The notes: a model not told the origin generated them from the sequence alone. Counted from the stretch's first letter, positions 32,183 to 41,724 are shown. The stretch: DNA of 64,000 nucleotides from JAUVXJ01 sp034411995 (GCA_034411995.1 DAOUME010000015.1:66370-130369), one strand, 5' to 3'. Numbers and translations: made by a program.

Positions 32183-34750
32183 TCACAATACGCTCACGGG
32201 ATCCACGTCCACGCGCCAACCGCGGCCCAGGTCAAGACCCTCCAGCAACGTATGCGGGTCTTTGCCCCGCACGATGAGGTGCCAGCGATACTGGCCTCGA
32301 ATCCGGCTCAAGAAGGCCGGCGCCGGCCCGATGAGGTCCAGCTCCGGCAGACCGAGGCGCGCGATCTTGTTCTCCAGAATGCGGTGCATCTTCGCGGTCT
32401 CCGCCTCACACCGCTGTGCATCGCGCTCCACATAGACCAGCCTGACCAGGCTGCTGAAAGGCGGGTACCTCTGCTGACGGCGGAACTCCATCTCCTGGGC
32501 GTAGAAACCCTCGTAGTCGTGGCGGCTGGCAGCCTGGATACAATAGTGATCCGGCGCGTAGGTCTGCACGATCACCTTCCCGCCCAGGATGCTGCGTCCC
32601 GCCCGTCCTGCCACCTGGGTCAGCAACTGGAAGGTGCGCTCTCCTGCGCGGAAGTCCGGCAGCCGCAAGGCTGTGTCCGCCGACAGCACCCCGACCAGCG
32701 TGACCAGGGGCAAGTCCAGCCCTTTGGCGATCATCTGGGTGCCGATCATGACGTGGGCCTGGTGGTTGATGAATTGCTCCAGGATCTTCTCGTGCGACAT
32801 CTTGCCGCCGGTGGTATCGCGGTCCCAGCGCACGACCCTGGCCTGCGGAAAGAGCCGGTGGGCCACGGCCTCGACTTTCTGCGTGCCGATGCCGAAGTGC
32901 TTGATGCGCGTGCCCCAGCAATTAGGGCAGGCATCCGGAAGGGAGGTGCGCCAGTTGCAGTGGTGGCAGACCAGGTCGTCCTCTGCCGAGTGATAGGTGA
33001 GCGGCACGTCGCAACGCTTGCATTTCAAGACGAACCCGCAGTCCCGACAGATCACGAAGGTGGTCGCCCCCCTGCGGTTCAAGAAGAGAATCACCTGCTC
33101 GCCGGCCTCGAGGGCCTCGGCCATGGCCCAGGTCAGCGCGCGGCTAAAGATGCTCCGGTTTCCCGCCTTCAGTTCCTCTCGCAGGTCCACCACCTGGACC
33201 GGCGGCAGGTCCATGTACACCGCCTCGTCGTACCCCTCACCCACCTCTTTGACGGCGCGCGCCCGCCCGGCGTCTATGCCGTGCTGGGCCCGCTGCTCCT
33301 CCACGCGGCGACGGTGGCCCATGATCCGCCTGGGCAGGTGCAGCAGCCTATACCTGCCCTGCTGAGCGCGGTAATAGGACACCACGTCCGGGGTCGCCGA
33401 GCCCAGGATGACCTTGCACCCCCTCAGCTCAGCCAGCCTGACCGCCACGTCCCGCGCATGATAGCGGGGCGTCCTGTCCTGCTTGTAGCTCCACTCGTGC
33501 TCCTCGTCGATGACGATCAGGCCCAGCCTGTCCGCTGGCGCGAAGAGGGCCGAGCGCGAACCGATGACCACGTCTACCAACCCATCGCGAACTCGCCGCC
33601 ATCCGTCGTACCGCTCGCCGAGGGAGAGCCCGCTGTGCAACACCGCGATGCGGCCAGGAAAACGTGCCGCAAAGCGGCGGATGGTCTGAGGGGTGAGCGC
33701 GATCTCAGGGACGAGCACGATGGCCTGCTGACCCAGGTCCAGCACTTCCTGAAGAGCCCTCAGATAGATCTCGGTCTTGCCGCTGCCGGTGACGCCGTGC
33801 AAGAGAAAGACCTCCGAGCCTTCTCGATGGAGGCTGGTCTCGATTTCTCGCCGTGCGGCGTCCTGGGCTTCCGTCAGTCTGGGAAAAAAAGAGGGCACGA
33901 AGGTGCGGCCCTGCAAAGGGTCCCTCCAGACCTCCTGCTCCTCCAGCTCGACCAGCCCCTTGTCCACCAGCGCCTTCAAAGTAGCGCTGCTCCCGCCCAC
34001 GTCGCCACGCAGGTCGGACACGGGGGTGGGTCCTCTCTGGTCCAGGTACTCCACCATGGCCGCCTGCACGGGGGCCCTCCGGAGTCCGTCCAGTACATCC
34101 GGCGTCAACTCGGCCTTGAGGCGCGCTACCCGTTCCGTCTTGGGCCTGGCCTTGGCCTCCGAGAGCTGTGAGCGCTCCACGATCAGACCCCGGCGAGCGA
34201 GCCCATCGACGATTTGCTGGTAGTTCTTCAACCCCAGTTTCCTGCCCAGTCCGTGCAGGGGCAGCTCCCCCTCCACCTGGAGCAGATCGACCACTCTCTG
34301 CTGCCCCTTGTCCAGATCTCCAGGCACAGCCGCGCGTCTGTTGAGACTGACCATGACCCGGGTCTTGCGGGTCACTCCTGGCGGGAGCATGAGCAGCACC
34401 GCGTCTATCAACGGGGCCAGGTAGTAGCGGCTGATCCACGAGGCCAGTTGTATGTGGGCGGGAGACAGGACCGGGATGGGATCGGCGATCTCGTAGAGGG
34501 GCCTGGTCTCGGACACCGGCGAACTGTCATCGAAGCCGAAGATCACCCCCTGCAATCGACGGGCACCGAAGGGCACCACCACCAACTGGCCCTGGCGGAC
34601 CTCAGCGCGGAGCTCCGGGGGTATGGAGTAGTGATAGGTCATGCCCACGTCCAACCCCTCACCAGCGTCCTCGCGCACCTCGTCGTGTACCACCTTCCGC
34701 GGTTGTACCCTGGTGTTGACCACGACTCTGGCGTACTTCTCCTCGACCAT
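32183..34750 (-). CDS. priA: Primosomal protein N' (replication restart helicase PriA)
   Basis: An 855-residue PriA. The N-terminal DNA-binding part is YHYSIPPELRAEVRQGQLVV. Helicase motif I is LHGVTGSGKTEIYLRAL, and DEEHEWSYKQ is the DEEH box motif II. The inserted zinc-binding region is CRDCGFVLKCKRCD...CHHCN...CPNCWG (about 530-580). VEAVAHRLFPQARVVRWDRD and QMIAKGLDLPLVTLVGVLSAD-type motifs (here MIGTQMIAKGLDLP) complete the second RecA lobe. It reloads the replisome at stalled forks. The ATG at 34750 has GGGGAGAG before it; the longer TTG-initiated frame would reach the promoter itself. Confidence 0.96.
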   Translation of the reverse strand: MVEEKYARVVVNTRVQPRKVVHDEVREDAGEGLDVGMTYHYSIPPELRAEVRQGQLVVVPFGARRLQGVIFGFDDSSPVSETRPLYEIADPIPVLSPAHIQLASWISRYYLAPLIDAVLLMLPPGVTRKTRVMVSLNRRAAVPGDLDKGQQRVVDLLQVEGELPLHGLGRKLGLKNYQQIVDGLARRGLIVERSQLSEAKARPKTERVARLKAELTPDVLDGLRRAPVQAAMVEYLDQRGPTPVSDLRGDVGGSSATLKALVDKGLVELEEQEVWRDPLQGRTFVPSFFPRLTEAQDAARREIETSLHREGSEVFLLHGVTGSGKTEIYLRALQEVLDLGQQAIVLVPEIALTPQTIRRFAARFPGRIAVLHSGLSLGERYDGWRRVRDGLVDVVIGSRSALFAPADRLGLIVIDEEHEWSYKQDRTPRYHARDVAVRLAELRGCKVILGSATPDVVSYYRAQQGRYRLLHLPRRIMGHRRRVEEQRAQHGIDAGRARAVKEVGEGYDEAVYMDLPPVQVVDLREELKAGNRSIFSRALTWAMAEALEAGEQVILFLNRRGATTFVICRDCGFVLKCKRCDVPLTYHSAEDDLVCHHCNWRTSLPDACPNCWGTRIKHFGIGTQKVEAVAHRLFPQARVVRWDRDTTGGKMSHEKILEQFINHQAHVMIGTQMIAKGLDLPLVTLVGVLSADTALRLPDFRAGERTFQLLTQVAGRAGRSILGGKVIVQTYAPDHYCIQAASRHDYEGFYAQEMEFRRQQRYPPFSSLVRLVYVERDAQRCEAETAKMHRILENKIARLGLPELDLIGPAPAFLSRIRGQYRWHLIVRGKDPHTLLEGLDLGRGWRVDVDPVSVL

Positions 34751-34791
34751 CTCTCCCCGCCTGAACCTGTGAGGCTCACGTCGGTCGTCCA

Positions 34792-34820
34792 ACTATACCA
34801 TCGCCAGGGGCAAGTATCAA
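34792..34820 (-). promoter_or_regulatory. Promoter of priA
   Basis: Reading leftward, TTGATA (34820-34815), 17 bp, TATAGT (34797-34792), about 42 bp ahead of the priA ATG. Confidence 0.85.
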
Positions 34821-34831
34821 GAGCTCAGGGC

Positions 34832-34861
34832 TTGGGAATTCTCCGGCACGTGTGTTACAAT
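34832..34861 (+). promoter_or_regulatory. Promoter of the deoxyribosyltransferase-like gene
   Basis: TTGGGA (34832-34837), 18 bp, TACAAT (34856-34861), divergent from the priA promoter with 11 bp between the two -35 hexamers. Confidence 0.75.
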
Positions 34862-34897
34862 GGCCCACAGATCGCTTCTACGCCAGAGGAGACTCTC

Positions 34898-35332
34898 TTG
34901 CGCATCTTCGTGGCTGGCATCATGCAAGGATCCCGCCAGGACGACGAGATCTGTGACCAGGAATACCGCACCGCCATCAGGGAGATCATCCTGCGGAGGC
35001 ACCCCGACGCTGAGGTGGTCTGTCCCATGGAGCTGTATCCAGACAGCCCTGGTTACGACTACGAGAGGGGTAAGGAGACGTTCCTTGACCTTTCCCAGCG
35101 GGCCAGTCAGGCAGACGTCCTGGTCGCCTACCTGCCCGAGGCCAGCATGGGCACCGCCGTCGAGATGTGGCAGGCCCACGGTGCTGGGGCCAAAGTGCTG
35201 GCCATCTCCCCCATGGTCGACAACTGGGTGGTCAAGTTCCTCTCGGATCGGGTATTCGGCACCATGGAGGAGTTCGAGGAGTTCGTGGCCAGCGACGGGC
35301 TGGCGTCGTCTCCCAGCCGGGCTGCTGAGTAG
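34898..35332 (+). CDS. Nucleoside 2-deoxyribosyltransferase-like protein
   Basis: A 144-residue protein of the nucleoside 2-deoxyribosyltransferase fold. IFVAGIMQGS is the first strand, DQEYRTAIREII the first helix and VVCPMELYPDSPGYD the substrate loop. ADVLVAYLPEASMGTAVEMW holds the conserved catalytic-type Glu region. I infer a TTG start at 34898, since AGAGGAG lies six bases ahead; an ATG at 34922 would remove the first strand. The biochemical substrate is unknown. It is followed by pncC, and both could take part in nucleotide or NAD salvage. Confidence 0.82.
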   Translation: MRIFVAGIMQGSRQDDEICDQEYRTAIREIILRRHPDAEVVCPMELYPDSPGYDYERGKETFLDLSQRASQADVLVAYLPEASMGTAVEMWQAHGAGAKVLAISPMVDNWVVKFLSDRVFGTMEEFEEFVASDGLASSPSRAAE

Positions 35333-35372
35333 CAGCCTCGCTCATCGGCTTGTGAGCCAGGGGGAGGGTGCT

Positions 35373-35849
35373 TTGCAGCAGGAGCTGGAAAGACAGCTCG
35401 GGGAATTGCTCACGCAAAGAGGATGGATGCTGGCTGTCGCCGAGTCTTGTACGGGCGGCTTGCTGGGCCACCGCATCACCAGCGTATCGGGTAGTTCCGC
35501 GTACTTCGCGGGGGGCGTGATCAGCTATTCCAACGAAGCCAAGGAAAGGATCCTGGGCGTCCTCCACGAGACTCTGGTCGATCATGGCGCGGTGAGCGCA
35601 GAGACAGCCCTGGCCATGGCCAGGGGAGCCCGCCGCCTGTTCCGTGCAGACCTGGCCGTGTCCGTAACGGGGGTCGCCGGTCCCACCGGTGGCACGCCGG
35701 AGAAGCCTGTGGGGTTGGTGTACCTGGGACTGGCCGTGGAAGGCGCCGAGCTGTACGAGAAGCACGTCTGGGAAGGGGATCGAGCAGCGAACAAAGAGCA
35801 GTCGGCTGAGGCGGCCTTGAAGCTGATGCTCAAGTACCTCACCAGTTGA
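35373..35849 (+). CDS. pncC: Nicotinamide-nucleotide amidase (CinA C-terminal domain)
   Basis: A 158-residue stand-alone CinA C-terminal domain. It deamidates nicotinamide mononucleotide to nicotinate mononucleotide, recycling NAD breakdown products. LAVAESCTGGLLGHRITSVSG, FAGGVISYSNEAKERILGV and VSVTGVAGPTGGTPEKPVGL are the three defining motifs. The TTG at 35373 fits best, with GGGGAGGG six bases ahead; GTG at 35352 is possible. It is 40 bp downstream of the deoxyribosyltransferase-like gene in the same operon. The de novo NAD genes lie about 10 kb away. Confidence 0.92.
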   Translation: MQQELERQLGELLTQRGWMLAVAESCTGGLLGHRITSVSGSSAYFAGGVISYSNEAKERILGVLHETLVDHGAVSAETALAMARGARRLFRADLAVSVTGVAGPTGGTPEKPVGLVYLGLAVEGAELYEKHVWEGDRAANKEQSAEAALKLMLKYLTS

Positions 35850-35867
35850 CACCGGGCCCGGTTACCC

Positions 35868-37142
35868 TCACTCTCCGGTGGGCACACTCTCCAGCCTGGG
35901 CAACCAGCCGCCCAGAAGGACCGCCGCCAGCAGGGCCAGGCCTGCCCCGAAGAAGAAGGGCGCCGCTGGACCGAACCCCGGCCAGGGACCCAGGCCACGC
36001 CACAGCAGCCCGGCGATAAGGCTGGCCGGGAGGGCTGTAACCCCCACCACTGCGTTGTACAATCCGTAGGCCGTGCCGCGCTGCTGGGGCTCGACGATGT
36101 CCGCCACCAGAGCCCTCGCCACACCCTCCGTGACCCCGTAGTACACTCCATACAAGGCATAGAGCACCCACACCTGCCACCCGGCGCCAGCGAAGGCAAA
36201 CCCCAGGTAGACCAGGCCGTACAGCAGCCAGCCACCCACGATGACCCGCCGCCGCCCCACGCGGTCCGACAGCATCCCGGCAGGCCCAGAGACCAGCGCG
36301 TACACCAGGTTGAGGGCCAGCAGTGCGCCCATCACGGCCAGCACAGAGAGGCCTCGCTCCTGGGCGCGGAGGATGAGAAAGGCGTCTGAGGAGTTGCCCA
36401 GGGTGAAGAGAACCAGGATGAGCAGGAAGCCTCGAAACCGGGCGTCGAAACCACGAAGCCTGAGCGACGGTACTTCAGTCATTGGGCTCCGCCTGGGGCT
36501 CTCCTGGGCACCGACGGACAGTACGAGCACCGCCAGTACAGCGGGAAAAATGCTGAGCAGCACCACGGTCCGAAAAGTGGAGAGTTCCAGAACACCGCAG
36601 CCGGCCTGCATCGTCCAGATGACGCCGGCGGCGATGAGCAGGCCACAGAACGCGCCCGCGGTATCCATCGCCCGGTGCACTCCGAAACTGAGTCCCCGCT
36701 GGCTCTCGCCGATGGAATCCGCCAGGAGGGCATCGCGCGGCGCAGTACGAACGCCCTTGCCGACCCTGTCCGCAACACGAACGCCGAGCACCGCCGACCA
36801 GGAGGAGGCCAGGAAGAGGATGGGCTTGACCAAGGTGGAAAGCCCATAGCCGGCCACGGTCAGCCACTTCCGCCGCCCCAGCCTGTCCGAGAGCCAGCCC
36901 GAGACGACCTTGAGCAGACTGGCCACGCTCTCCGCCAACCCCTCTATGAGGCCGATGACGGCGGTCCCTGCCCCCAGCACGTTGGCCAGGAACAGGGGGA
37001 GCAGGTTGATGAGCATCTCACTGGAGACGTCGGTGAGAAAACTGGTGAGACCCAGGATCCATACGTTCCGCGGCAGAGATCGCCACCCTCGCCGCGCCTG
37101 CTCGCTCTCTTCTCCTACCCTGCTGGTCTCAACACCTGCCAT
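35868..37142 (-). CDS. MFS transporter
   Basis: A 424-residue major facilitator with about 12 hydrophobic segments starting after residue 27. SGWLSDRLGRRKWLTVAGYG is the loop 2-3 signature, and GMLSDRVGRRRVIVGG is its repeat in the second half. Early residues TSFLTDVSSEMLINLLPLFL match the group of MFS proteins often labelled multidrug or uncharacterised exporters. The transported compound is unknown. It converges on pncC with an 18-bp gap. Confidence 0.9.
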   Translation of the reverse strand: MAGVETSRVGEESEQARRGWRSLPRNVWILGLTSFLTDVSSEMLINLLPLFLANVLGAGTAVIGLIEGLAESVASLLKVVSGWLSDRLGRRKWLTVAGYGLSTLVKPILFLASSWSAVLGVRVADRVGKGVRTAPRDALLADSIGESQRGLSFGVHRAMDTAGAFCGLLIAAGVIWTMQAGCGVLELSTFRTVVLLSIFPAVLAVLVLSVGAQESPRRSPMTEVPSLRLRGFDARFRGFLLILVLFTLGNSSDAFLILRAQERGLSVLAVMGALLALNLVYALVSGPAGMLSDRVGRRRVIVGGWLLYGLVYLGFAFAGAGWQVWVLYALYGVYYGVTEGVARALVADIVEPQQRGTAYGLYNAVVGVTALPASLIAGLLWRGLGPWPGFGPAAPFFFGAGLALLAAVLLGGWLPRLESVPTGE

Positions 37143-37290
37143 TCAGTCGCCTTTTTCCGCTTCGGGCCCCCTGTCGCAGCCGTAGCCGCATGGGGCATCC
37201 TGCGCAGCTACAAGGTCCCGACGCACTCTGCGTCTCCAGAAGCCTCACCCAACCCGAGCAGGGCCAGATACGCCGCCAAAGCGCCAGTGT

Positions 37291-38097
37291 CTAGGGGGAG
37301 CCAGCCTCCCACGGCAGATCGGCTTCCAGGAGCACCTGGTACGCCCTCCCCTCCTGAGAGCCGAATAGTTGGCCCCGCGGATAGCGGAGCAGGAACTCCT
37401 CGACGACGCCATACCGCTCCCCCTCCAGGCGGGTCCCTTGCTCGGCCTCCCGGAGCGATACGCCCACCAGGGGCGTGTCCCACGGTGCCACCTGGTTCCC
37501 CTCGCCGGCAGGAAGATCGTCGATGGGGCCCAGGTCCGTGGCGGTGAGCGTGCCGGAAGTGGGAGCATAGGCGGTCGCGTCTGAAGGCTGGACACCCGTC
37601 ACCGCATCATACGTCTGCCAGAACGCGGCCGGAGCACCGGCGTAGTCGGAGGGATAGATGGACACACTCCTCGAGACGGCCAGAAGCTGTACGGTGACGT
37701 GCCTCCATGGCCCGTCTGTCGGCGCCGCTGGGTCCACATAGCGGTCATCAAGACGAAAGAACCCGCTCTCCGCGATAAAGGACAGGAGTTCGGCCAACTC
37801 CTGCTCGCCGATGCGCCCGATGGTGATGGCGCGACCAGTTCCCGCCCTGGGCACCCCATCTTCCTCGGCCAGCACCACCTGGCCGTCGCCGTAGATGCTT
37901 AGTTCCGCGATGTGCCTGCTGGAAGGAGGGGGCAGCAGACCTCCGTAGGTATCCACCTCGATAATCAGTGCCCCAGCGCTACTGTCGTACTCCAGGGAGA
38001 TGGGCTCAGGTGTGGGTTCCTGCCCTCCCCCACACGCGGTCAAGACCAGCACCGCGGCTACTACTATGCTGGTTCGCTTCCACATAACATCTGCCAT
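37291..38097 (-). CDS. Putative lipoprotein, function unknown
   Basis: A 268-residue secreted protein with a short signal peptide and the lipobox LTAC at about residues 17-20. After the Cys comes a GGGQEPTPEP linker, then a beta-rich body with EYDSSAGALIIEVDTYGGLL and ELAELLSFIAESGFFRLDD. No catalytic motif is visible. The start is the ATG at 38097, or possibly the ATG four codons later, because the frame further upstream runs through the neighbouring terminator. It resembles other short-spacer lipoproteins of the same chromosome. Confidence 0.7.
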   Translation of the reverse strand: MADVMWKRTSIVVAAVLVLTACGGGQEPTPEPISLEYDSSAGALIIEVDTYGGLLPPPSSRHIAELSIYGDGQVVLAEEDGVPRAGTGRAITIGRIGEQELAELLSFIAESGFFRLDDRYVDPAAPTDGPWRHVTVQLLAVSRSVSIYPSDYAGAPAAFWQTYDAVTGVQPSDATAYAPTSGTLTATDLGPIDDLPAGEGNQVAPWDTPLVGVSLREAEQGTRLEGERYGVVEEFLLRYPRGQLFGSQEGRAYQVLLEADLPWEAGSP

Positions 38098-38110
38098 GGC
38101 CGATTCAAGG

Positions 38111-38149
38111 AAAAGGGGTGGGCCACCCATGTCACGGCGACCCACCCCC
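38111..38149 (-). terminator. Rho-independent terminator of the LppX-like lipoprotein gene
   Basis: Reading leftward, GGGGTGGG and CCCACCCC form an 8-bp stem around an 18-nt loop, followed by TTTTCCTT. It lies directly after the stop of the 291-residue lipoprotein. Confidence 0.75.
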
Positions 38150-38158
38150 GGCAGCCAA

Positions 38159-39034
38159 CTACATCGGTGGGCTGATGTTGACCGGCTGATTGATGTTGCT
38201 GATCTCCATGTGGAAATGCACTTCGCCACTCTCGCCCTGGCACTGGCCGGCTCCGTCGAGCTGCCTCTTCACCGGGAAGTTCCCGTCCACTGCAACCCAG
38301 GCATCATCGCTCGATGAGCCCCAGGTGCAGCCAACACCGAAGAGGTACGAGGTGCCTTGCACGCCCTGGTAGTGGGTGGTCAGAACGCCATTCACCGTCT
38401 CCTGACCCAGGTTCTGTGCATCCTCACCGGCCGTTCCGAAGAGCGTGCCCCACCAAAAGCCCATGCTGAAGGAGTCGAAAATGCTCAGCATGGACTCGTC
38501 CATCATCGGCACCTCCTGCCAGGCGTCTCCTCCCTCTCGGGTCCACATCTTGCCCTCGTCCTCGATGTAGACGAACTCGACGGTGCTGGGCTCCCCATCA
38601 CTGCTGGAGAAGCTCAGTTGCTCCGCCTTGGTGGGTTGGTTCTGCCGCTGCCCGTTGATATCGAGCGTAGTATGCTCGACGGCCCCCGAGGTGGTGCTCA
38701 GACCTTCAAAATGAAAGGCGTAAGCATACGAAGCCAGGTTGTTCAGAGCATCCACGTCAGCCTCGAAGGGCCCCGTCGGCGCGGGTGTCTCGCCCGAAGG
38801 CGCCGGACAGTCCTCCGGGCAGTTCTCGGCGTTCTCAGGTCCTTCGCATACACCGTCGCCGCACGGTTTCTCGCTCGCCGGGGTTTCCCCAGCCGGGGGA
38901 ACTACGGGCGTCTCTTCCTCAGATGGGGTGACACCACCACCGCCTGGGAGGCCCGGGAGCGAGCAGGCCAGCGTGAGCGAGACCAGAAGGGCCAGGCTCA
39001 ACATCACGGTTAGTGTTCTTGCTCTCTTGTCCAT
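38159..39034 (-). CDS. Lipoprotein with Cys-rich motif, LolA/LppX-like
   Basis: A 291-residue lipoprotein. Its signal peptide ends at LTLACS (lipobox around residue 24). A Gly/Pro/Thr/Glu linker contains a compact four-Cys motif, CGDGVCEGPENAENCPEDCP (about 57-76), known from secreted proteins of several phyla. The C-terminal 200 residues form a LolA/LppX-like beta half-barrel region by pattern (YAYAFHFEGLSTTSG and VEFVYIEDEGKMWTREGG). The ATG at 39034 has AGGAGG six bases ahead; the frame's first ATG seven codons earlier has none. Possible lipid or hydrophobic ligand carrier. Confidence 0.75.
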   Translation of the reverse strand: MDKRARTLTVMLSLALLVSLTLACSLPGLPGGGGVTPSEEETPVVPPAGETPASEKPCGDGVCEGPENAENCPEDCPAPSGETPAPTGPFEADVDALNNLASYAYAFHFEGLSTTSGAVEHTTLDINGQRQNQPTKAEQLSFSSSDGEPSTVEFVYIEDEGKMWTREGGDAWQEVPMMDESMLSIFDSFSMGFWWGTLFGTAGEDAQNLGQETVNGVLTTHYQGVQGTSYLFGVGCTWGSSSDDAWVAVDGNFPVKRQLDGAGQCQGESGEVHFHMEISNINQPVNISPPM

Positions 39035-39180
39035 CTTGCCTCCTTTTCTTGACATAAATCGTTTACAGAGTATTACGCGCTTGCTGGATCAGGACATCAT
39101 GAAGACGATCTTGGGTCAAGCCCGCAGAAGCCCGCCGGGCCACCTGCGCCCCTGGGCGCACGCTCCCGTTGAGCTACCTA

Positions 39181-40236
39181 TCAGAGTATCACACCTCTGA
39201 CCACGAGCAATAGCCCGATGGAGACCACCCCCATGGCAGCGGCCACGAGACAACCTTTGGCCCAGGCGCGCGATCTATCACTTCCTCTGAGCCAGAAGAA
39301 CAGTCCCATACCAAGGCCAGCGGGCGGAACGAAGACAGACAGGGCGTACAGCAGGTGATCGGGCCGCCTCTCCCACTCCACGAGGAGAGGACTGGCGTTG
39401 AAGATCGAGGAGTACGTGCCACTGATGATGCCGATCATCAGCGTCAGCACGAAGTTTCTGATGGTGATGCCACCAAAGAGCAGCAAGGCGGTCAGAGTGA
39501 AGATCACCGTCAATTGCGTGTTGATGGAGCGATCCAGGGTCTGGATGATGCTGTGGTTCACAACGCCTTCCACCGGGAGGCCAGCGTACCTCCTGCTGTT
39601 TTCCCGGATCCGGTCGAAGACCACGATAGTGTCGTGGACCGAGAAGCCGATCACGGTGAGCAACGCGGTGAGGAACAGGGCGTCCACCTCCCACCCATGG
39701 AGGACGCCGAAGATGGAAGCCAATCCCACCACCACGAAGATGTCGTGAACCATGGCGATGATGGCGCAAGCCCCGTACCGCACGGGGTTCGTCACGTGCC
39801 GGAAGGCGAAGGAGATGTAGATCAGGATGGCCACAGCGGCCATAGCCACGACCAGATAGGCGCGCTGCTGGACCTCCCCCCCGATGGATGGGCCGACCGA
39901 TTCGAAACGAAGCTCGGTGTAGGTTCCGAAGCGATCCTGGATCTCTTGCTCGATGGAGGCCTTGGTCTTGGCATCCAGCGTCTTGCTGCGGATGAGGAAG
40001 ATGCCACCCTGCGAGCTCTGGACCATGGTGTCACCGAAACCAGCCTCCCCAAAGAGCTCCTTCAGCTCCGCCGGTTGAACAACAGCGCTCTCATCAAACT
40101 GCAACTCCAGAATGGACCCGCCGGTGAAGTCGATAGAGAAGTTGAGGCCAAAGAGAATGAGCGAGATCAACCCCGGAACCACCACCAGAGCGGAAATGAG
40201 ATAGAACCAGTAACGCTTGCCAACTATGTTGAGCAT
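39181..40236 (-). CDS. secF: Protein translocase subunit SecF
   Basis: A 351-residue SecF with six membrane segments. The signature GLNFSIDFTGGSILEL follows the first helix (about 30-45). GYSSIFNAS-type sequence is present as ISGTYSSIFNASPLLVEW, and FSVHDTIVVFDRIREN is the conserved loop. With SecD and the Sec channel it uses the proton gradient to pull secreted proteins out. An extra C-terminal hydrophobic tail of about 45 residues follows the usual end. It starts 6 bp after secD. Confidence 0.96.
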   Translation of the reverse strand: MLNIVGKRYWFYLISALVVVPGLISLILFGLNFSIDFTGGSILELQFDESAVVQPAELKELFGEAGFGDTMVQSSQGGIFLIRSKTLDAKTKASIEQEIQDRFGTYTELRFESVGPSIGGEVQQRAYLVVAMAAVAILIYISFAFRHVTNPVRYGACAIIAMVHDIFVVVGLASIFGVLHGWEVDALFLTALLTVIGFSVHDTIVVFDRIRENSRRYAGLPVEGVVNHSIIQTLDRSINTQLTVIFTLTALLLFGGITIRNFVLTLMIGIISGTYSSIFNASPLLVEWERRPDHLLYALSVFVPPAGLGMGLFFWLRGSDRSRAWAKGCLVAAAMGVVSIGLLLVVRGVIL

Positions 40237-40242
40237 CCCTGT

Positions 40243-41724
40243 CTACACTCCGAACCAGCGGTGATGTTTGACCACGTCCAGGTAGATGATCGACCGCAGG
40301 AAGGTACGGGTAACGGTGATGGCAGTGAACATGCTCACGATCACGCCGATGCCAAGTGTCAAGGCAAATCCCTTCACGATGCTGGCTCCGAAGTACGAGC
40401 CAAACCAGAAGAGTATGGCGCTGGTGATGAGGGTGGAGAAGTTCGAATCACGAATGGACGGCCAGGCGCGGCTAAACCCTTGCTCCACAGCCAGGCGCAA
40501 GCCCTTGCCGGCCCGCAGCTCCTCCTTCATGCGCTCGAAGATCAGGATGTTGGCGTCTACGGCCATGCCCACCGAGAGGATGAAGCCCGCAATACCAGGG
40601 AGGGTCAGCACCACAGGTATCAGCTTGAAGAGCGCCAAGACCAGCGCAGCGTAAATGATCAGCGCCGCGTCGGCCAGGAGGCCAGGAAAACGATAGTAGA
40701 GCAGCATGAACAGGACCACGATGCTCAAACCCACGGCCCCTGCTGTCACGCTCTTCTGCAACGAGTCCTCGCCCAGGGTCGGCCCCACGGTACGGTTGGT
40801 CTCCACGCGCAAGGGAATGGGCAGCGCACCGTATCGCAGCCGGATGACGATGCTTTCTGCCTCCTCCGGTGAGAAGCCTCCCTCCCTCGTGATGCGCACC
40901 CCTCCGCCCGCAATGGGCTCGTTGATCGTGGCACAGCTTACCACTTCCTTGTCCAGGACGATACACATCAGTTGACCCACGTGAGTCCGGGTGTAGGCCT
41001 CGAAGAGAGATGCCCCCTCGTCGTTCAACTGGAAGTGGATCTCCATCTGTCCCAGATCACCGAAACCCGAGGTAGCGTCGACCAGGTGGCGTCCCGTGAG
41101 GATGGTCTCGTACACTGTCCCTTCGGGTTCGCTGGGGAGAGTCGGCGTGACCACCGCCGTGGGCGTACCGGTGATCTCCTGCGTGGCGGTGATCGTGGTC
41201 TCAGGGCTCGGGGTGCCCAACTCCAGGGTAGGGGTGACGGTCATGGTGGGGACGACAGGTGTGGAGGCTGCCACCTCGCCGGTAGTGGTCACCACGGTAC
41301 CAGGCGGAAGGAAACCGCGCCCGGCATCGATGAATTCTAGCAGGCCTGTCTCGCCAAAGGTCTCGACTGCCCGCTGCGGGTCCTTGATGCCCGGCAGCTC
41401 CACGATGATGCGCCTGCCGCCCGAGAGCTGGATCAGCGGTTCCGAAACGCCCAGACCATTGACTCGCTGCTCGATGATCGCCCTGGTCGCGTCCAGAGCC
41501 CCAGCATCAATCGTCTGATCGGCGGGAAGGTCCGCTTCCAGGAGCACCTGAAGGCCCCCTTGAAGATCCAGCCCTCTGCGCAGCTCGATGTCGCGGTCGA
41601 TATCGATGGGACCCAGGTGGACATGAAGCCCTGGATTGCTGGGAAGATCGACCCAGGCAGCGCACAGTGCCAGGACGACGATACACCCCAGCAGGGCCAG
41701 CGTCCTGCGTGTATCAGTCAACAC
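40243..41724 (-). CDS. secD: Protein translocase subunit SecD
   Basis: A 493-residue SecD. The N-terminal helix is followed by IELRRGLDLQGGLQVLLEAD, the DLQGG signature. The C-terminal membrane part carries LPGIAGFILSVGMAVDANILIFERMKEEL (key core GMAVDANILIFERMKEE) and FTAITVTRTFLRSIIY. Within the extracytoplasmic P1 region a Thr/Pro/Val-rich insertion of about 70 residues (around 148-215) has no counterpart in standard SecD. Start is GTG with GAGGA nearby. It is driven by a perfect consensus promoter and coupled to secF. Confidence 0.96.
   Translation of the reverse strand: MLTDTRRTLALLGCIVVLALCAAWVDLPSNPGLHVHLGPIDIDRDIELRRGLDLQGGLQVLLEADLPADQTIDAGALDATRAIIEQRVNGLGVSEPLIQLSGGRRIIVELPGIKDPQRAVETFGETGLLEFIDAGRGFLPPGTVVTTTGEVAASTPVVPTMTVTPTLELGTPSPETTITATQEITGTPTAVVTPTLPSEPEGTVYETILTGRHLVDATSGFGDLGQMEIHFQLNDEGASLFEAYTRTHVGQLMCIVLDKEVVSCATINEPIAGGGVRITREGGFSPEEAESIVIRLRYGALPIPLRVETNRTVGPTLGEDSLQKSVTAGAVGLSIVVLFMLLYYRFPGLLADAALIIYAALVLALFKLIPVVLTLPGIAGFILSVGMAVDANILIFERMKEELRAGKGLRLAVEQGFSRAWPSIRDSNFSTLITSAILFWFGSYFGASIVKGFALTLGIGVIVSMFTAITVTRTFLRSIIYLDVVKHHRWFGV

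Noticed and set aside
34214..34897. Long N-terminal extension of the deoxyribosyltransferase-like frame
   Set aside because: It is antisense to priA and crosses the divergent promoters; the TTG with a ribosome binding site at 34898 is the better start.
39355..40872. 505-codon rightward open frame over secD and secF
   Set aside because: Antisense to conserved genes, His/Asp/Gln-rich without domain pattern; a shadow frame.
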